A DNA stretch of 64,000 nt from NCBI GenBank assembly GCA_004335835.1, contig RWJK01001429.1, positions 1 to 64,000 on the forward strand. The letters run 5' to 3'. A program made the translations under genes and the position numbers. Below are positions 34,931 through 46,670 of the stretch, piece by piece (within the stretch, counting starts at the first letter, position 1; each line of letters starts with the position of its first letter). Below the pieces are notes generated by a model. It made no database searches. It was not told the DNA's origin and worked only from the letters and a program-made list of their open reading frames with translations. This stretch comes from Scenedesmus sp. ARA3 (taxonomy: Eukaryota > Chlorophyta > Chlorophyceae > Sphaeropleales > Scenedesmaceae).

Positions 34931-35680
34931 GTTGGGTCTTACAGGCCTGGCTGGGGTGCCCAGGGATTGAGTGAGAGGCAGCGTGGCTTGTTATCAACTC
35001 ATGCAATGTTGCACATGCGGCTTGTTGCGGATGCATGTAGCATGGATGCAGCGCTACAGGGTTGCTGTGTGTTGTCTGGTAGGCATACAAGTAGCACATG
35101 TGTGTTGCTGAAACGGGTTTGTTGACGTCATTGTGGGATATGGTGTGCATGCCGTGCCGTGCTTCTTCATCCTGACTTGCTGCACTGACAACTGACAATA
35201 AGCATGGGCGGTAGTTTGACTCAGATGCTGCACTGGTGCCAGGTGTGCGCTGCTTGAATGGTTGACAAGTGGCTTCAGGCTGTGGTTGTTACATCAACAT
35301 GATGCTGGCGCTGTGCTGGCATATAGCATCGATGCTGCTGCCAGCAGCATCCCAGTGGGATGAACTGCACGGCTGTGTGCAGTTCATTGAGACTGTTTAA
35401 ACACAGGGTCCGTGCTATAATGATGGTGAATCCAGGATGTTGCATAAACAATTTGCTGGTCTCACCCTGAAGCTCACTGTCACACTGGCACTGAAGGGTT
35501 TCGGGTGCCTGAACCTTTTCCGACCACGCTCGTGGCCGCGTTGCACCGCTACATGGAGCAGAACCACACAAAGAACTGCAACTCCTGCCTTTTGTAAGTG
35601 TCACCAGCGATGTCGAGGAGCTTGTAACTCGCACCGGTTGATCCAAGCTGCTCCACTCAAAGTTCACACACGTTCCTTGC
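34931..35680. other. Intergenic, no supported gene
   Basis: TMEM120-like 3' UTR and endonuclease III promoter. TGTAA at 35593-35597 is the nearest candidate poly(A) signal, about 660 bases past the TMEM120-like stop. No conserved open frame is present. Confidence 0.55.
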
Positions 35681-37981
35681 ATGCTTCGAGCACGGACCTT
35701 CAGGCCACTGCAGTTCATTCTAAGTACGAGATCACATTCAGCGTTCGTAAACCCAGCAAACCGCCGCTTGACATCAGCTAAGGAGGCAGCTACAGTAGTA
35801 CAGTGCTGGCCTGCTGCTGCAACTGGCGCAGGACAAACCAACAGCGTGCTCAGAAGCAGCAAAGCACAAATTGCGAGCTACAACAGGTTTGTATCAGCAT
35901 CAGCCAGCGCCATGGAGGCAGCAACGCCACCACCTAGCAAGAAGACCAAGAGCATCATCACCACCAGCGCCAATGGCACGCCGTTGAAAAAGGCAACACC
36001 TAAGAAGGCAGCTACTGCTGTAGCAGTCACAACAGAGCTGCAGCAGAAAGCGCAGCGGATAGCGCAGCAGCTGGGCGAGCTGTACCCGTCACCACCCATT
36101 CCATTGGACCACAGCAGCACGTTCCAGCTGCTGGTGGCAGTCATCCTCAGCGCGCAGACAACTGACAAGAAGGTCAATGAGGTGCGGCACGAGCAGCAGA
36201 TGTGAATGCTGCCAGGTGGCAAGGCTTCAACAGGGTTGGGTGCGCGGTGCTGTCATTGGTTCACACGCTACGGTTGCAAGCGTTGCATGGTGAGCATATG
36301 GCTGGCAGCATCCAACGTGATGCAGCAGCAAACACGGACGCATAACAAAACCACAGAGCGCGCGTTCACCACGGTAATGCAAGTGACACCTTGGCAGGCC
36401 TGATAAACTGCACTTGTGCAGCTGCATAAGACGCGTTGGAATGTCACAGCCAGCTGGTGTGTGGTGATGCAGGTGACGCCGCACCTGTTCAAGCGTGCAC
36501 AGGATGCAGCCGCCATGGCGTGCATGGAGGTGGCAGACATCCAGGCCATCATCCAGCCCATCGGCCTGGCACCCACCAAGGCCAAGAACCTGTCAAACAT
36601 GAGCAAGGTGAAACAACTTCTGGCTGTAACAGCAGTACCCTTGCGTCTGTGCTGCTGCAGCTGCAGCACCAGGTGTTCGAAGGATCCATGCAGCTGCATC
36701 CAACCCCAATAGATGCTGTCTAGCAGCTGACAGTGTAGCAGCACCCTGGCCATTGCTCATTATGTGGTGCAAACACTACCCCGTGAGGTTGACGTTGCTG
36801 CAGCTGCTGATGCTGTTCATGCTGTGCTGCTGCAGCTGCTGCTGGAGCGCCATGGTGGCGAGGTGCCGGGCAGCTTTGCTGAGCTGGAGGCGCTGCACGG
36901 AGTGGGACACAAGACAGCCAGCGTGGTCATGTCGCAGGCCTTTGGGTGCGCAGGGTTCTTTAAGATTACTGGGTAGTTTCTAGTAAAACGAATTTATGGG
37001 GCCCGCTTATCGGGGCACAGCTGCAGCTGGGTGCCAGCCAGTGGTGGTAGGCAGGGAGGGTGCCATGCAGTTGGCACTAGTACAAGACAGGGACATGCAC
37101 TACGTGCTGGTAAGCCCCTTCACAACCCAGGCGCCAACCTTGAATGTGCAGCAGAACCTGCGTTTAACATGCTCAAGGGGCTCCAGTGGTTGTTCCTGCA
37201 ACCAGGCTATCACTGGCACGCACCGATGCTGTGCTGCCGCCCTGCCTGCAGGCACCCCGCGTTCCCTGTGGACACGCACATCCACCGCCTGGCTGCGCGC
37301 TGGGGCCTCAGCAGCGGCAAGAGCGTGGAGCAGACAGAGGCAGACCTCAAGGCGCTGCTGCCGCCCTCAGCCTGGTGAGCGGCGGCTGGCATGTAGCGTA
37401 ACCTGCAAAGGCTGCAGCTGCTTTGCTGGGGATGCACTGGTAGTGATCAGCCGGCAGAGTACACCCGCATTGCCACCCATCTTATATGCACCAGTTCTTT
37501 TGGGGGGGTGGGGGGATGGCAGGGGTTGGCACCAATTCATCCTGAGACTACAAAGTGGTCACTCCCTGTGACTGCTGTGGCCACTTTGCTTGCGGCATGT
37601 GGTAAGACCTGTGTGCTTTTGCTGTGCTGTGTCTGCAGGCGAGATGTGCACCTGCAGATAATCTACTTTGGGCGGGAGCACTGCCCTGCCAAGCAGCACG
37701 ACCCAAAGCGTTGCCCAATCTGCAGCTGGGCAGCAACTGGAGCAGCTGGCAGCAGCACCGGCAGCACTGACGACATCGCGCCTGCTGCCAGCAAGAAGCC
37801 AACAGCAGTAAAGAAGCGCAAAGCAACAGCCGCTGTGGCAGCTGCCACTGCCGATGCTGCTGGCCAGGCAGCAGCAGTGGCAGTGGTGGTGACAGCAGCT
37901 GGCGAAGGTAGCAGCGGTGTGGCAGCAGCAGGCGTTGGGCAGAGCAGCAGAAGGCGGAGTACGCGTGCACGGAAGCAGTGA
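35681..37981 (+). CDS. NTH1: Endonuclease III-type DNA glycosylase/AP lyase
   Basis: Removes oxidised pyrimidines and nicks AP sites in base-excision repair. The ATG at 35681 opens MLRARTFRPLQFILSTRSHS, an Arg/Ser-rich amphipathic start typical of mitochondrial or plastid targeting. A second ATG gives MEAATPPPSKKTKS, so nuclear and organelle forms may both exist. The HhH-GPD fold follows: FQLLVAVILSAQTTDKKVNE (exon 1 to 36181), VTPHLFKRAQDA (36473-36607), LEALHGVGHKTASVVM with the catalytic Lys (to about 36950), and FPVDTHIHRLAARWGL with the catalytic Asp (37252-37374). The last exon (37639-37981) carries GREHCPAKQHDPKRCPICSW and an Ala/Lys-rich tail ending RRRSTRARKQ. Phases match at the last three junctions. 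The C-terminal Cys motif has three cysteines, not the usual four (C-x6-C-x2-C-x5-C). The TGA is at 37979-37981. Confidence 0.9.
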
Positions 37982-38040
37982 CGGTGTCAACACCAGCCAG
38001 CTGTCATTGGACACAAATTCTTACCATAACAGTCACCACA

Positions 38041-38045
38041 TGTAA
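38041..38045 (+). terminator. Candidate TGTAA poly(A) signal of the endonuclease III gene
   Basis: TGTAA 60 bases after the stop and 129 bases before the next gene's ATG. In so short a spacer this is the only candidate. Confidence 0.5.
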
Positions 38046-38173
38046 CTCCTTGCAGCGTGGCCACGCTTAGCTTCACACGACGCCGTATATGTCTCAAGAT
38101 TATTACTATTTGTTGGATTTATTAGGACGTCGTTACGTTGGTCCTCTTACGTGCTTTGGCGCTGCCGACCATC

Positions 38174-39748
38174 ATGGCAGACGTGCAGCAGCTCATTGAG
38201 CTATGCCAGGCCAATCCGGTTCCTGTCGCTGTGGCTGTGGCAGTTGTAATCGTCTCTATCTTGTTGGCACTGCGGGCCAGCGGAGCAGCAAAGCCGTTCC
38301 TGGACCCCCAGCAGTTCAAGCCCCTGTCCCTCATTCGCATTGATCAGCTCACACACAACACCAAGCGCTTTGTGTTCGCCCTACCTGATCCAAAGATGCG
38401 GCTTGGCCTGCCAACAGGGCAGCACATCACTTTCCTGGCTAAGGATGAGGAGGGCAGAGACGTGTACAGGTGACTGCTGCTGGCTGGCTGCAGTTGCAGC
38501 AGTTACACAGCATATCGCACAGGCGTGATTGCATACAGGCCAGCCTTGCCTGTACCTGGCAGCATCAATGATCAGTCAACGTGTAGCAGCAGGATTTCAG
38601 CCTCATGGCTGTTGAGTCATCTCTCTGCCAGCTTGGTCCTGGTCACATACATGCAGCAGCTTCTTCTTCCGGCAGCCTTGTTCCACCAATCATGCATCCA
38701 CCGCATCCTCCTGCAGGCCGTACACGCCCACAACAGACGATGACACGCTGGGCCGCGTGGAGTTTGTCATCAAGGTGTACCCCAACGGCAAGATGACGCA
38801 GATCATGGACAAGATGGCAGTGGGCGACACCATGCTCATGAAGGGGCCGCGCGGCCGCTTCCAGTACAGCCGCAACATGAAGCAGGCCATCGGTGAGCGC
38901 AGCAGCAGCAGCAGTAGCAGCTGCAGCAGGATTGCGACGCCGTCGGCACTTTCTAGCAGCAGCAGTCTTCAGCACAACCTGGTGCTGCTGCCAGTCAGTC
39001 GCAGGACGCAGCCGTGTGATGTGCAGCACAGCTACCAATCCACCCCAAGGCCCTACTTACAGTGCAGTGCATGCCAAGTGATTTGTTTAACGTGCCATGA
39101 TGGTGGCTTTGCCGTGCAAACTCCTGCGCCCAACTTGTTATTGCACCTGCCGCGCTGCGCCTGCTGCAGGCATGATTGCTGGCGGCACGGGCGTGACGCC
39201 CATGTACCAGGTGGCAGCAGCCATCCTGAAGGACCAGCAGGACACCACGCGCATCAGCCTGCTGTTCGGCAACCTCACCGAGGACGACATCTTGATCAGG
39301 CAGGAGCTGGACGCGCTGGCTGCAGCGCACCCCAAGCGCTTCAATGTGCACTACGTGCTCAACACGCCGCCAGCCAACTGGACAGGTGCGCAGCAGCAGC
39401 AGCAGTACAGCATGTGCTGTGTAGTGTCGCTTCGTGTGTGAAGTAGCGGTGTCACAGCAGGAACCTGCAGGGCAGGGCTTGGCAGCCGTGAAGCTCTGGG
39501 CATGTTTGATCGGACGCAGCAGGGAAGCGGACTTAACTTCACACGTTTATGTGTGTTGCTCGCCTGCCAAAACAACTGCTGCTGCAGGTGGCAGCGGCTT
39601 CATCACCAAGGACATGATCAAGCAGCACTTTGCAGCCCCAGGGCCAAACACCATGGTGCTCAGCTGCGGGCCCAAGCCCATGACTGATGCCATGAAGGGC
39701 TACCTGGACAGCATGGGCTACAGCGAGGAGGCACAGTTCCAGTTCTGA
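38174..39748 (+). CDS. NADH-cytochrome b5 reductase, membrane-anchored
   Basis: FAD flavoprotein that passes electrons from NADH to cytochrome b5 for ER lipid desaturation and similar reactions. Four exons with exact phases: 38174-38469, 38717-38892, 39170-39385 and 39587-39748, giving 283 residues. The N-terminus has one membrane helix ([19 protein letters not shown]). The flavin motif RPYTPT spans the first junction. [20 protein letters not shown] (NADH) and LSCGPKPM (pyridine nucleotide) follow in the right order, and it ends QFQF. Length and order match the plant CBR1 type. The start is the first ATG; no upstream ATG is in frame. The TGA is at 39746-39748. No nearby TGTAA was found downstream. 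Confidence 0.93.
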
Positions 39749-39995
39749 GGCAGCAGCAGGCTTACGGCGTTTAGTCCTGAAGCGAGTGCAGTTTTCTGGC
39801 GTTGCTGTCCTGGGGCAGGAGCTCCAGTGCTAAAGCAGTCCCAGTTCTGACGCAGCCGCAGTTCCTGTGCCAAGGCAGCTCCAGTTCTTAAGCAGCCCCA
39901 AGTTTGAGCAGCCATCCGCTAGGCTGCTGAGCTCGGAGGCACTGGCAGATTTGAGGTAGCTCCTGTTCCGACGCGGTCCCAGTGCTGAGGCACCA
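39735..39995. repeat. Degenerate tandem repeat starting at the b5-reductase stop codon
   Basis: About eight to ten imperfect copies of a unit of roughly 20-27 bases with core CCAGTTCTGAGGCAGC. The first copy is the end of the coding sequence itself (CAGTTCCAGTTCTGAGGCAGC), stop codon included. Later copies read CCCAGTTCTGACGCAGC, CCAGTTCTTAAGCAGC and CCCAGTGCTGAGGC. Copies differ by several bases each, so the array is old. Confidence 0.75.
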
Positions 39996-41115
39996 GCAGC
40001 CGCGCTCGTTCAAATAGTTCAGCAGCAGCAGCCTGTGCTGCAACAGTTGCGTTCAGCATGCACTGGAAAGGCAACGAAGCTGCAGCGCTGTTGCGAGGGG
40101 AGAGCAGCTGCCAGCTGTCCCAGCTGCATTTTGCCAGGGCGCGGCTGCAGCTCCAGGCACACACCCTGCGCGGTCTATTTCAGGAATGTCTAGTGGCTGC
40201 AAGGTCCAGTTCTGAGTAGCAGCAGAGGGTGTCTATTTCTTGCTTGTGACATAGTGATAACGAGCCACGCTGCAGTATAGGCAGTTAGTGTTGATGCTCT
40301 GCCAGCTGCTAAGTGACAGCTGCAGCGTTTAGGGCTCGCAAGATGTGGACAGCCAGGACAGATGCAGTGCAACCCACGGCTGGGCCTTTTCGCTTGATGG
40401 GAGCTGCTTGATGCATGGGCTAGGGTGGTTACTTGCACGGCAACTGTGTTGATGCTGCAGCTACATCCTGAGCAGGCAGGAAACTAAACTTTGTATGCAG
40501 TTTAGTGAGCATGCTAGCTGTGAATTCTGTCTGACTGGGGAATGAACCAGCGCTGTATGGCGTGACCTGCTCTGCGGCATGCTGCAGGATTTTGCACCAT
40601 GCCTTGCAGTGAATGGCACACATGTTTGCATTTGTGTGCAGTCTTTGCTCGTGGCGCAGTTTGGTGTGGAGCGAATGTCTTGTGAGTGGATGCTGGTGGG
40701 CTGGCCTTACTGCAGTGTTGCTGTGTCCATGGTTTGTGCTCTGATGGCAAATCACGTGCTGAGGCCTGTTGTTTACCTGGTGCCCTGGAATCAGGCGATT
40801 ATGAGTTTTGGTCCGTCGGTTTGCTCTACTGGTGATGCGTTGCATCTTGAAAGCGACGTTCCTGTCATTCGGGGCTCTGCTCAGCAGTGCTGTCATGCCT
40901 GCTGAGTCAACGCATGTCACCACGCTCAGACGCGCTGAGAATGCTTGTTTGTGCGACGGTTTGGGTGTTGCAACTTTATTGTTGTTGAAGCTGTTGTGCA
41001 ACGTGCGTATGCGGCGTTGTTGGTGGGCCTTGTCTGCTGTTGTCGACGTCAATAGGCGCGATCCCTGCGTAAACAGCTCGTACCCGTTTCAAGTGCCGTT
41101 CAACAGCTTACAGAC
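39996..41115. other. Intergenic before the processing-protease gene
   Basis: No supported gene. A long minus-strand open frame (40429-41052) is composed mainly of His, Thr, Gln and Asn and shows no domain; it is treated as chance. The last few hundred bases should hold the promoter of the protease gene. Confidence 0.55.
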
Positions 41116-44100
41116 ATGCAGTCTGGCCTGCAAGCGCGTTGTCAGCATCAGCCCTACAGTTCGCAGCGCTGCAGCAGACAACGCTCTGCTGCTGTGTGTT
41201 GCCGTGCAAATGCAAACGAAAGTACATCATCCTTCAGAACAGCAGCAGCACGGCTGTCAGCTGCTGGCCTGGCAGCTGCGCTGACGATGTCATCATGGCT
41301 TGGGGTAGCCAACCCTCCTGCCTTGGCAGGACAGCTATCAGCAGCAGACCAGACCTATGAGCGGGAGATACATAGACTTGCTAGGCCCAAAAGTCACATA
41401 CCCAGCTCTGACGAGCAGGCAGCGCTGCAGTAAGTGCTGTTGCTGCTGTCCCTGCTGGCATTTCCCTTGCCAGGCCTGCAGCGCTAACAATTGTGTTGTG
41501 CCGCAGGCTCCTGATGGACCCTGACATGTTCACAGACGATGCTTGGCAGGCAATGGTCAAGTGAGTTGACACAGCAGGAGACATCTGGGCACCTGATGGC
41601 TTGCAGGAGCTGAGACAGGTTGTCTCTGTGCGTGCTGCCCAAGACAGGCTGTCCCTGCAGCAGCTGCTGCAGCATCGTTGCTGTGCCTGGCCATTTGGAT
41701 TATGCCTCTGGAGTGATCTCGCTCCCTTTCGCTCGCGCTGCTACTTGTACTCGCTTGCTTCAGGCTGCAGCGATATGCGCAGTACCTGGAAACCCTAGCA
41801 GATGCGGGTGTGGAGGAGGCGCCTGGCTGCGAGTCCTGCGCAGCCAACCGCATGATGCTGGAGCGGGCCTGGCAGGTGAGGAGCTTCAGCAAGCTGGCTA
41901 GAGCAATGGTCAGGGTGGAGCCCTTGCAATGGGAATATGCCGGAAGCGTTCATGCTCCTTGTGCCCCATCGTCAGCATGCAGAGTAGCCTCAGCTGGCCT
42001 GACCTTCAGCAGTCACCTTGCTTGCAGGAAACTGCTACACACACAGGCTGCTGTTGTTGCGCTGCTGGTGCGTGCAGACCGTCGCGAACGAGTTCTACGA
42101 CCCTGCGGGCCGCTTCAGCCAGCAGGCGTGGGCGGGGCAGCTGCAGGCGGTGCTGGCGCAGCACGGCGGCGCACTGCACAGCAAGGCTGAGGCGTACAGC
42201 GCGCTGCGGGAGCTGCTGGGCAGCCTGGGAGACAGGTGCGGCTGGGGCTGTGCGGGTTGGCAGCTGACTGGCATTCAGGGGCTAGCATGCCTGGCAAGAG
42301 TGGCGAGCGATGTGTAGTTTAGGAGTTTTAGCGGCTTTGCGCTGTGCGTCTTGCTGCTGGGATGCTGGCCTGTTTGATGCAGGAAATACTGTGGCATGTG
42401 CAGCACTGGCAGTGTCCCGAGGATGTACGACAGCAGCCTGCAAGCGAGCACAGTAGGACAGCAGCACCTACCCACTTGTTGGGTTGCCAGTGATGCATCT
42501 TTTTGCAGCAGCTGTCTGTTGTTGTTGCTTACATGTTGTGTTTGCGTGTGTGCTGCTGCAGGTACAGCACCTTCATGGAGCCGGCAGCGTTTAGGCGGGC
42601 GCTTCGGCAGCCGATGCCTGCAGCTGAGCGCGACTACCTGGCAGCACAGTTTGTGGGTGAGCAGCAGCAGCAGCGCTGCACCTTTATTTTGAAGGCATTA
42701 GGTTTGGTTGCAGCTGTGGCTGCTTGCAGCCTTGGTTGGTGCTGGCCTGCAGGCAGTTGCGTGAAGCAGTCACATCTAGCTATGAAGCAGCACCAGGCGG
42801 GAGCGGTGTGCCTGGTGCATGTCTGGATTATTGCAAAGGGCACAAACAGATGATGTGCTTGCGCTGCTGATGCTGGTGCTGATGCCGCTGATGCTGCTGC
42901 AGGTGTTGGCGTGCAGTTAGGTGGTGTGTCGCCGCAGGGTGGCCGGCTAGTGGAGGCTCCCCTGGTGGAGTCACCTGCAGAAGCTGCAGGCATCCGGCGA
43001 GGCGACAGAGTGCTGGAGATAGGTGGGTGCATGTGCACACATTTGAAAGCAGCAGGGGCCAGCAAGCGCAGCGGAACAGCAGCCAACAGGTGCCTCCTTT
43101 GCTGCTGTTATATTGACAGCCTCATGCCAGTGCCCCTGTTGGGTTGGCCTCTGTTGCCTCCTGTCCTCACCATGTTGTGTGCGTAAAAGCTCGGCTGACA
43201 CCTCGCCTTGTGTCTCGATCTTTACCTCTCACTGAATACTTACCACCCCATCCTGCCTCATCCTACCTCATTCCACCTCACGCTGCCGCGCAGACGGGAT
43301 CCCAGCTGAGAGCCTCACCCTGGATGAGACCACCACACTGCTCAGGGGGCCCGCAGGCTCCAGCGTGGGCCTCACCGTGGCGCCACGCGGGCCAGCACAG
43401 CAGAGCCCACGGCAGCTGCTGCTGGAGCGGCGGCCGCTGCCGCAGCCGGCGGTCAAGGTGCGCTGCTGTGTGTTTTGCAGGGCAGGGGTGTGGAGTGTGG
43501 TGCCGGCAGGCAGGGTATGGCACGCCGTGCACCAAGCAACAGCAGCGGCGGCAGTAGAAACTAGACCCAGCGTATCGCTGCAAACAGCAGACACACTGGC
43601 AAGCAATGCTTGTCCTGCAAGGGGCGTTTCCCCGGATGTACAGCGCACCAAATGTGCACCGTGTGGATGTACAGCGCATCAAATGTGCACCGCGAACTGC
43701 TGCATCACACGTGCCTGTTGTTACTGCCTGCAGGAGGCTCAGCTGCCGCTGCCTGACGGGCGCGTGGTGCAGTACGTGCGCCTGCACTACTTCACACATG
43801 AGGCCACCGGCGCGCTTGCGCAGGTGGTGGCGTCAGCAGAGGCAGAGGGGCAGCACGTGGCAGGTTACGTGCTGGACCTTCGCAACAACCCTGGGGGCGT
43901 GTTTGAGGAGGCGGTGGCTATTGCTTCACTGTTCCAGGTGCGGGCGCTGCTGTTGAGGTGATGATAGTGTACAGTTAGTGACAAGCATTTGGCGATATAT
44001 GACTCTGGCGGCTTCCAGCCCTGCAGCTGAAGGAGGGGACGTGGGATGATGGCCTGGCATAGGAGCTGTTGGACGTGGCAGGGCCATGCTCATGCCAACC

Positions 44101-45630
44101 ATCATTGTTGCAGTCAGCATTGTCTTGTGTTTCGCAAGCTGTTGCCTTTCATAAGCTGTTGCCTTTTATACACAAAATGGCTGTATTCAGCATCATCATA
44201 CACAATTGCCCTTGGCTGGTCTGTGGCTTCTCATGGCTGCACAGCATCTGCACAGCATGAAACCACTCCGCACTCTGAATAGCATCAAGAACATCCAGAC
44301 CCGTCAGCCTCCTCATAGCTCTGTGTGTCTCCTGCGAATCCTTTTTTCCGTCTGATGTATTGTGCAGGACCCCATGAGTCCTGTGGCTGAGACGGTGCGC
44401 AGCGGCAGCAGCTTGGTGGATGTGGTGTGGCGGCCTGCGGGGCTCTCGCCTGCCAGCTGGCCTGATGTGCTGGCCGGCCCCCTCACCAGCAAGCCGCTGG
44501 TGCTGCTGGTCAACAGCAACAGCGCAAGCGCAAGCGAGGTGCTGGCAGGTGGGGTGTTTGAGGCTCGTTGTGCGCTTGCAGGCATGCGCTGCGTAGGCTG
44601 GGAGGTCTGCCACCACTGCTGTTGGTGGCTGTGGCAGCTTGGCAGCTGCCGCTTGCAGGGCAGTGTGCATTGTGCAGTGCAGGTTCCCAGCCCCATGCCT
44701 GGTTCAATTCAGTATGAACAGCTGCGCACTAACAGCGTGAGGTAGAATAGTGTGTTTCATGCACGTGGTGTTTGTCTGGTTTTGGACATACTGGAGAGCT
44801 GAACTGGCTACTGCTGTTGCTACTGCCGCTGCTGCTGCTGCCACTCAGGCGGGCTGCGCGACTACAACAGGGCTGTCATTGTGGGGGAGCGCACATTTGG
44901 CAAGGTGAGAGCCACGGGCGTAACTGCCGTGACTTGCCGCTGTGCAAGTTGCCTTTGCGAGCAGTCGAAGCAGCCGCAAGCGCAGCTGCCTGTGCACCCT
45001 TTGACACCCTATTACTATCTCCCAGTGCTATGCCATGCACTGTACTGACGGTGCCTCCTCGTTGCTGCTGCTGCTCCCGCTGCTGCTGCTGCTGGCGGTC
45101 AGGGCCTGGTGCAGTACTACTTCCCCATGGGTGACGGCAGCGGCCTGAAGCTAACTGCTGCCAAGTACCTCACGCCCAAGGCGTACGACATCACCAAGTT
45201 TGGCGGGCTTACGCCAGACTTTGCCTGCAAGGACTACCCACACGGTGCGCAGCAGCAGGGTGAAGTGCTGGGTTGTGGTGCTGATGTTTGACGTGACGTC
45301 ATAGTGCATGTGGCAGAGCGGGATGTCTGTGCCACCATCTGTGTGGTGTATGCATCAAACAGTGGATATTACTGGAGCCACACCCACTGCTTGGACACCC
45401 AACTGCTCTGCACATGGCAGGCCAAGGAGCGTTGTGTGTAGTGCTGAGAGCTGCGCGCCTGCTGCCGCTGCTGCTGCTGCTGCTGCTGCCTGGCGCGTGC
45501 AGGCGTGTTCACCCCCGGCAGGGCTGACCGCTGCGTGACCAGTGCACTGGGCTACATCATGGCGGCACCCGCGCCTGACCCGCTGTCATACAGCCCGCTG
45601 TATGCAAGCACAGGCACGGAGAAGCCTTGA
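41116..45630 (+). CDS. C-terminal processing serine protease (CtpA family), thylakoid lumen
   Basis: Ser/Lys-dyad protease of the family that trims the D1 protein of photosystem II. The ATG at 41116 opens a bipartite presequence: a Ser/Arg/Gln-rich stromal part, then RLSAAGLAAALTMSSWLG and the lumenal cut site PPALA|G. The mature part has the N-terminal helical region (TVANEFYDPAGRF, YSTFMEP), a PDZ domain (LVESPAEAAGIRRGDRVLEI, LLRGPAGSSVGLTV), then YVLDLRNNPGGVFEEA. The nucleophile motif is NSNSASASEVLAG and the general base lysine is in VGERTFGKGLVQYY. ISP end: FGGLTPDFACKD and a short tail to the TGA at 45628-45630. About 12 exons; the first three junctions were checked and match. It differs from the known Scenedesmus D1 protease in the helical region, so it is likely a paralogue whose substrate may not be D1. 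Confidence 0.9.
43634..43694. repeat. 31-base tandem duplication in an intron
   Basis: Two adjacent copies (43634-43664 and 43665-43694) of a GGATGTACAGCGCA-type unit differing at about three places. It lies in the protease intron before the exon beginning EAQLPLPDG. It looks like a recent slippage event with no coding effect. Confidence 0.85.
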
Positions 45631-46647
45631 GGCTGCTGCCACTGCTGAGGAACAGGAGGAACAGGGTGACAGCGTGACAGGAGGAGGCAGTGGTGGCCAC
45701 ACGTTGGCTGAGCTGCAGCCTACTGTTTGATGCAGGAGGGTTGAGTCATCAGTACCAAATACTAATTAAGCTAGCAGGGTGCTGAGCATGTACCCTTGCT
45801 TGTATTTCTTTTGGTGTGCAGACAAGGTTTGGCTGGTTTGAGGTGTGCTGAATGTTGTGAGTGTTGTGTTGAGTGTGTTGGAGGTGTCGATGAGTTCTCA
45901 TCTGTTGCCAATGTTTGATGTGACCTTTGGTGCTCAGTCACTATGGCCATAGTGACTCGACTGCAGGCACACTGGTCAGCCGCTGTATGATCAGCCGAGT
46001 GATGCAGTGGGGTCCTGCTGTCGCGAGCTGCGCATGCAGTCAACAACAAGCAGGTCTGATTGCCCCACTGTTGATGTGAAGTTGCTGGGAGAAGATCTAT
46101 TCACTTGCATGGCATGACTCAATACCGCAGCCTCCAAGCATGCCATGCTGCCACTGTTGCTGCCCAAGCTGCATCGTGGGCGAGCAGTATGTACAATGTA
46201 CCCGTGCACGATGGTTTTATGCACGCTTGTATTATGCCAGGGGCACAGAGAGTGGCCAGGCTGGGAGGACATGGCTTGTAGCATGCAGCACCAATGGCAA
46301 GTGTGACGTCCCTTGACTTGCTTTGACCGCGCTGTTTACTAGTGCCTGTTACTCGCATCGCGAGCACTTGGCTGTACAACAATCCCTGCTGTGGCCGTGC
46401 CTGTATTGCAATCTTTAGGGTGCGCGTTTGAATGAAACCTGCACCTAGCGTCGAAGTGTGCTGTGCTGCTGGACGGCTGCATGGCTGCACGCATGTATAT
46501 CATTCGTGTGGTGTTTGGTGCCCTGTACAACAGCAGCGCTGATAGAACGTGGAGCGCCGCGAAGCATGGTTTGAGCGGAGTTCAGCAGGTTGTGTGGTGC
46601 TGCTTCTGTGCTGGATAATGGTGCTTTATTATGGATGCTGCTGGGTG

Positions 46648-46670
46648 GGCAGCCCTTGTAAGGGGCTGCC
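46648..46670. repeat. Hairpin with TGTAA in its loop
   Basis: Perfect 8-base stem, GGCAGCCC (46648-46655) and GGGCTGCC (46663-46670), around a TTGTAAG loop. The loop contains the plus-strand poly(A) motif TGTAA. It is about 1 kb past the protease stop, so a long 3' UTR would be needed for it to serve that gene. Confidence 0.6.

Noticed and set aside
40429..41052. 207-residue minus-strand open frame before the protease gene
   Set aside because: Composition is His/Thr/Gln/Asn-rich without domains, helices or splice support, and it fills the expected promoter of the protease gene.
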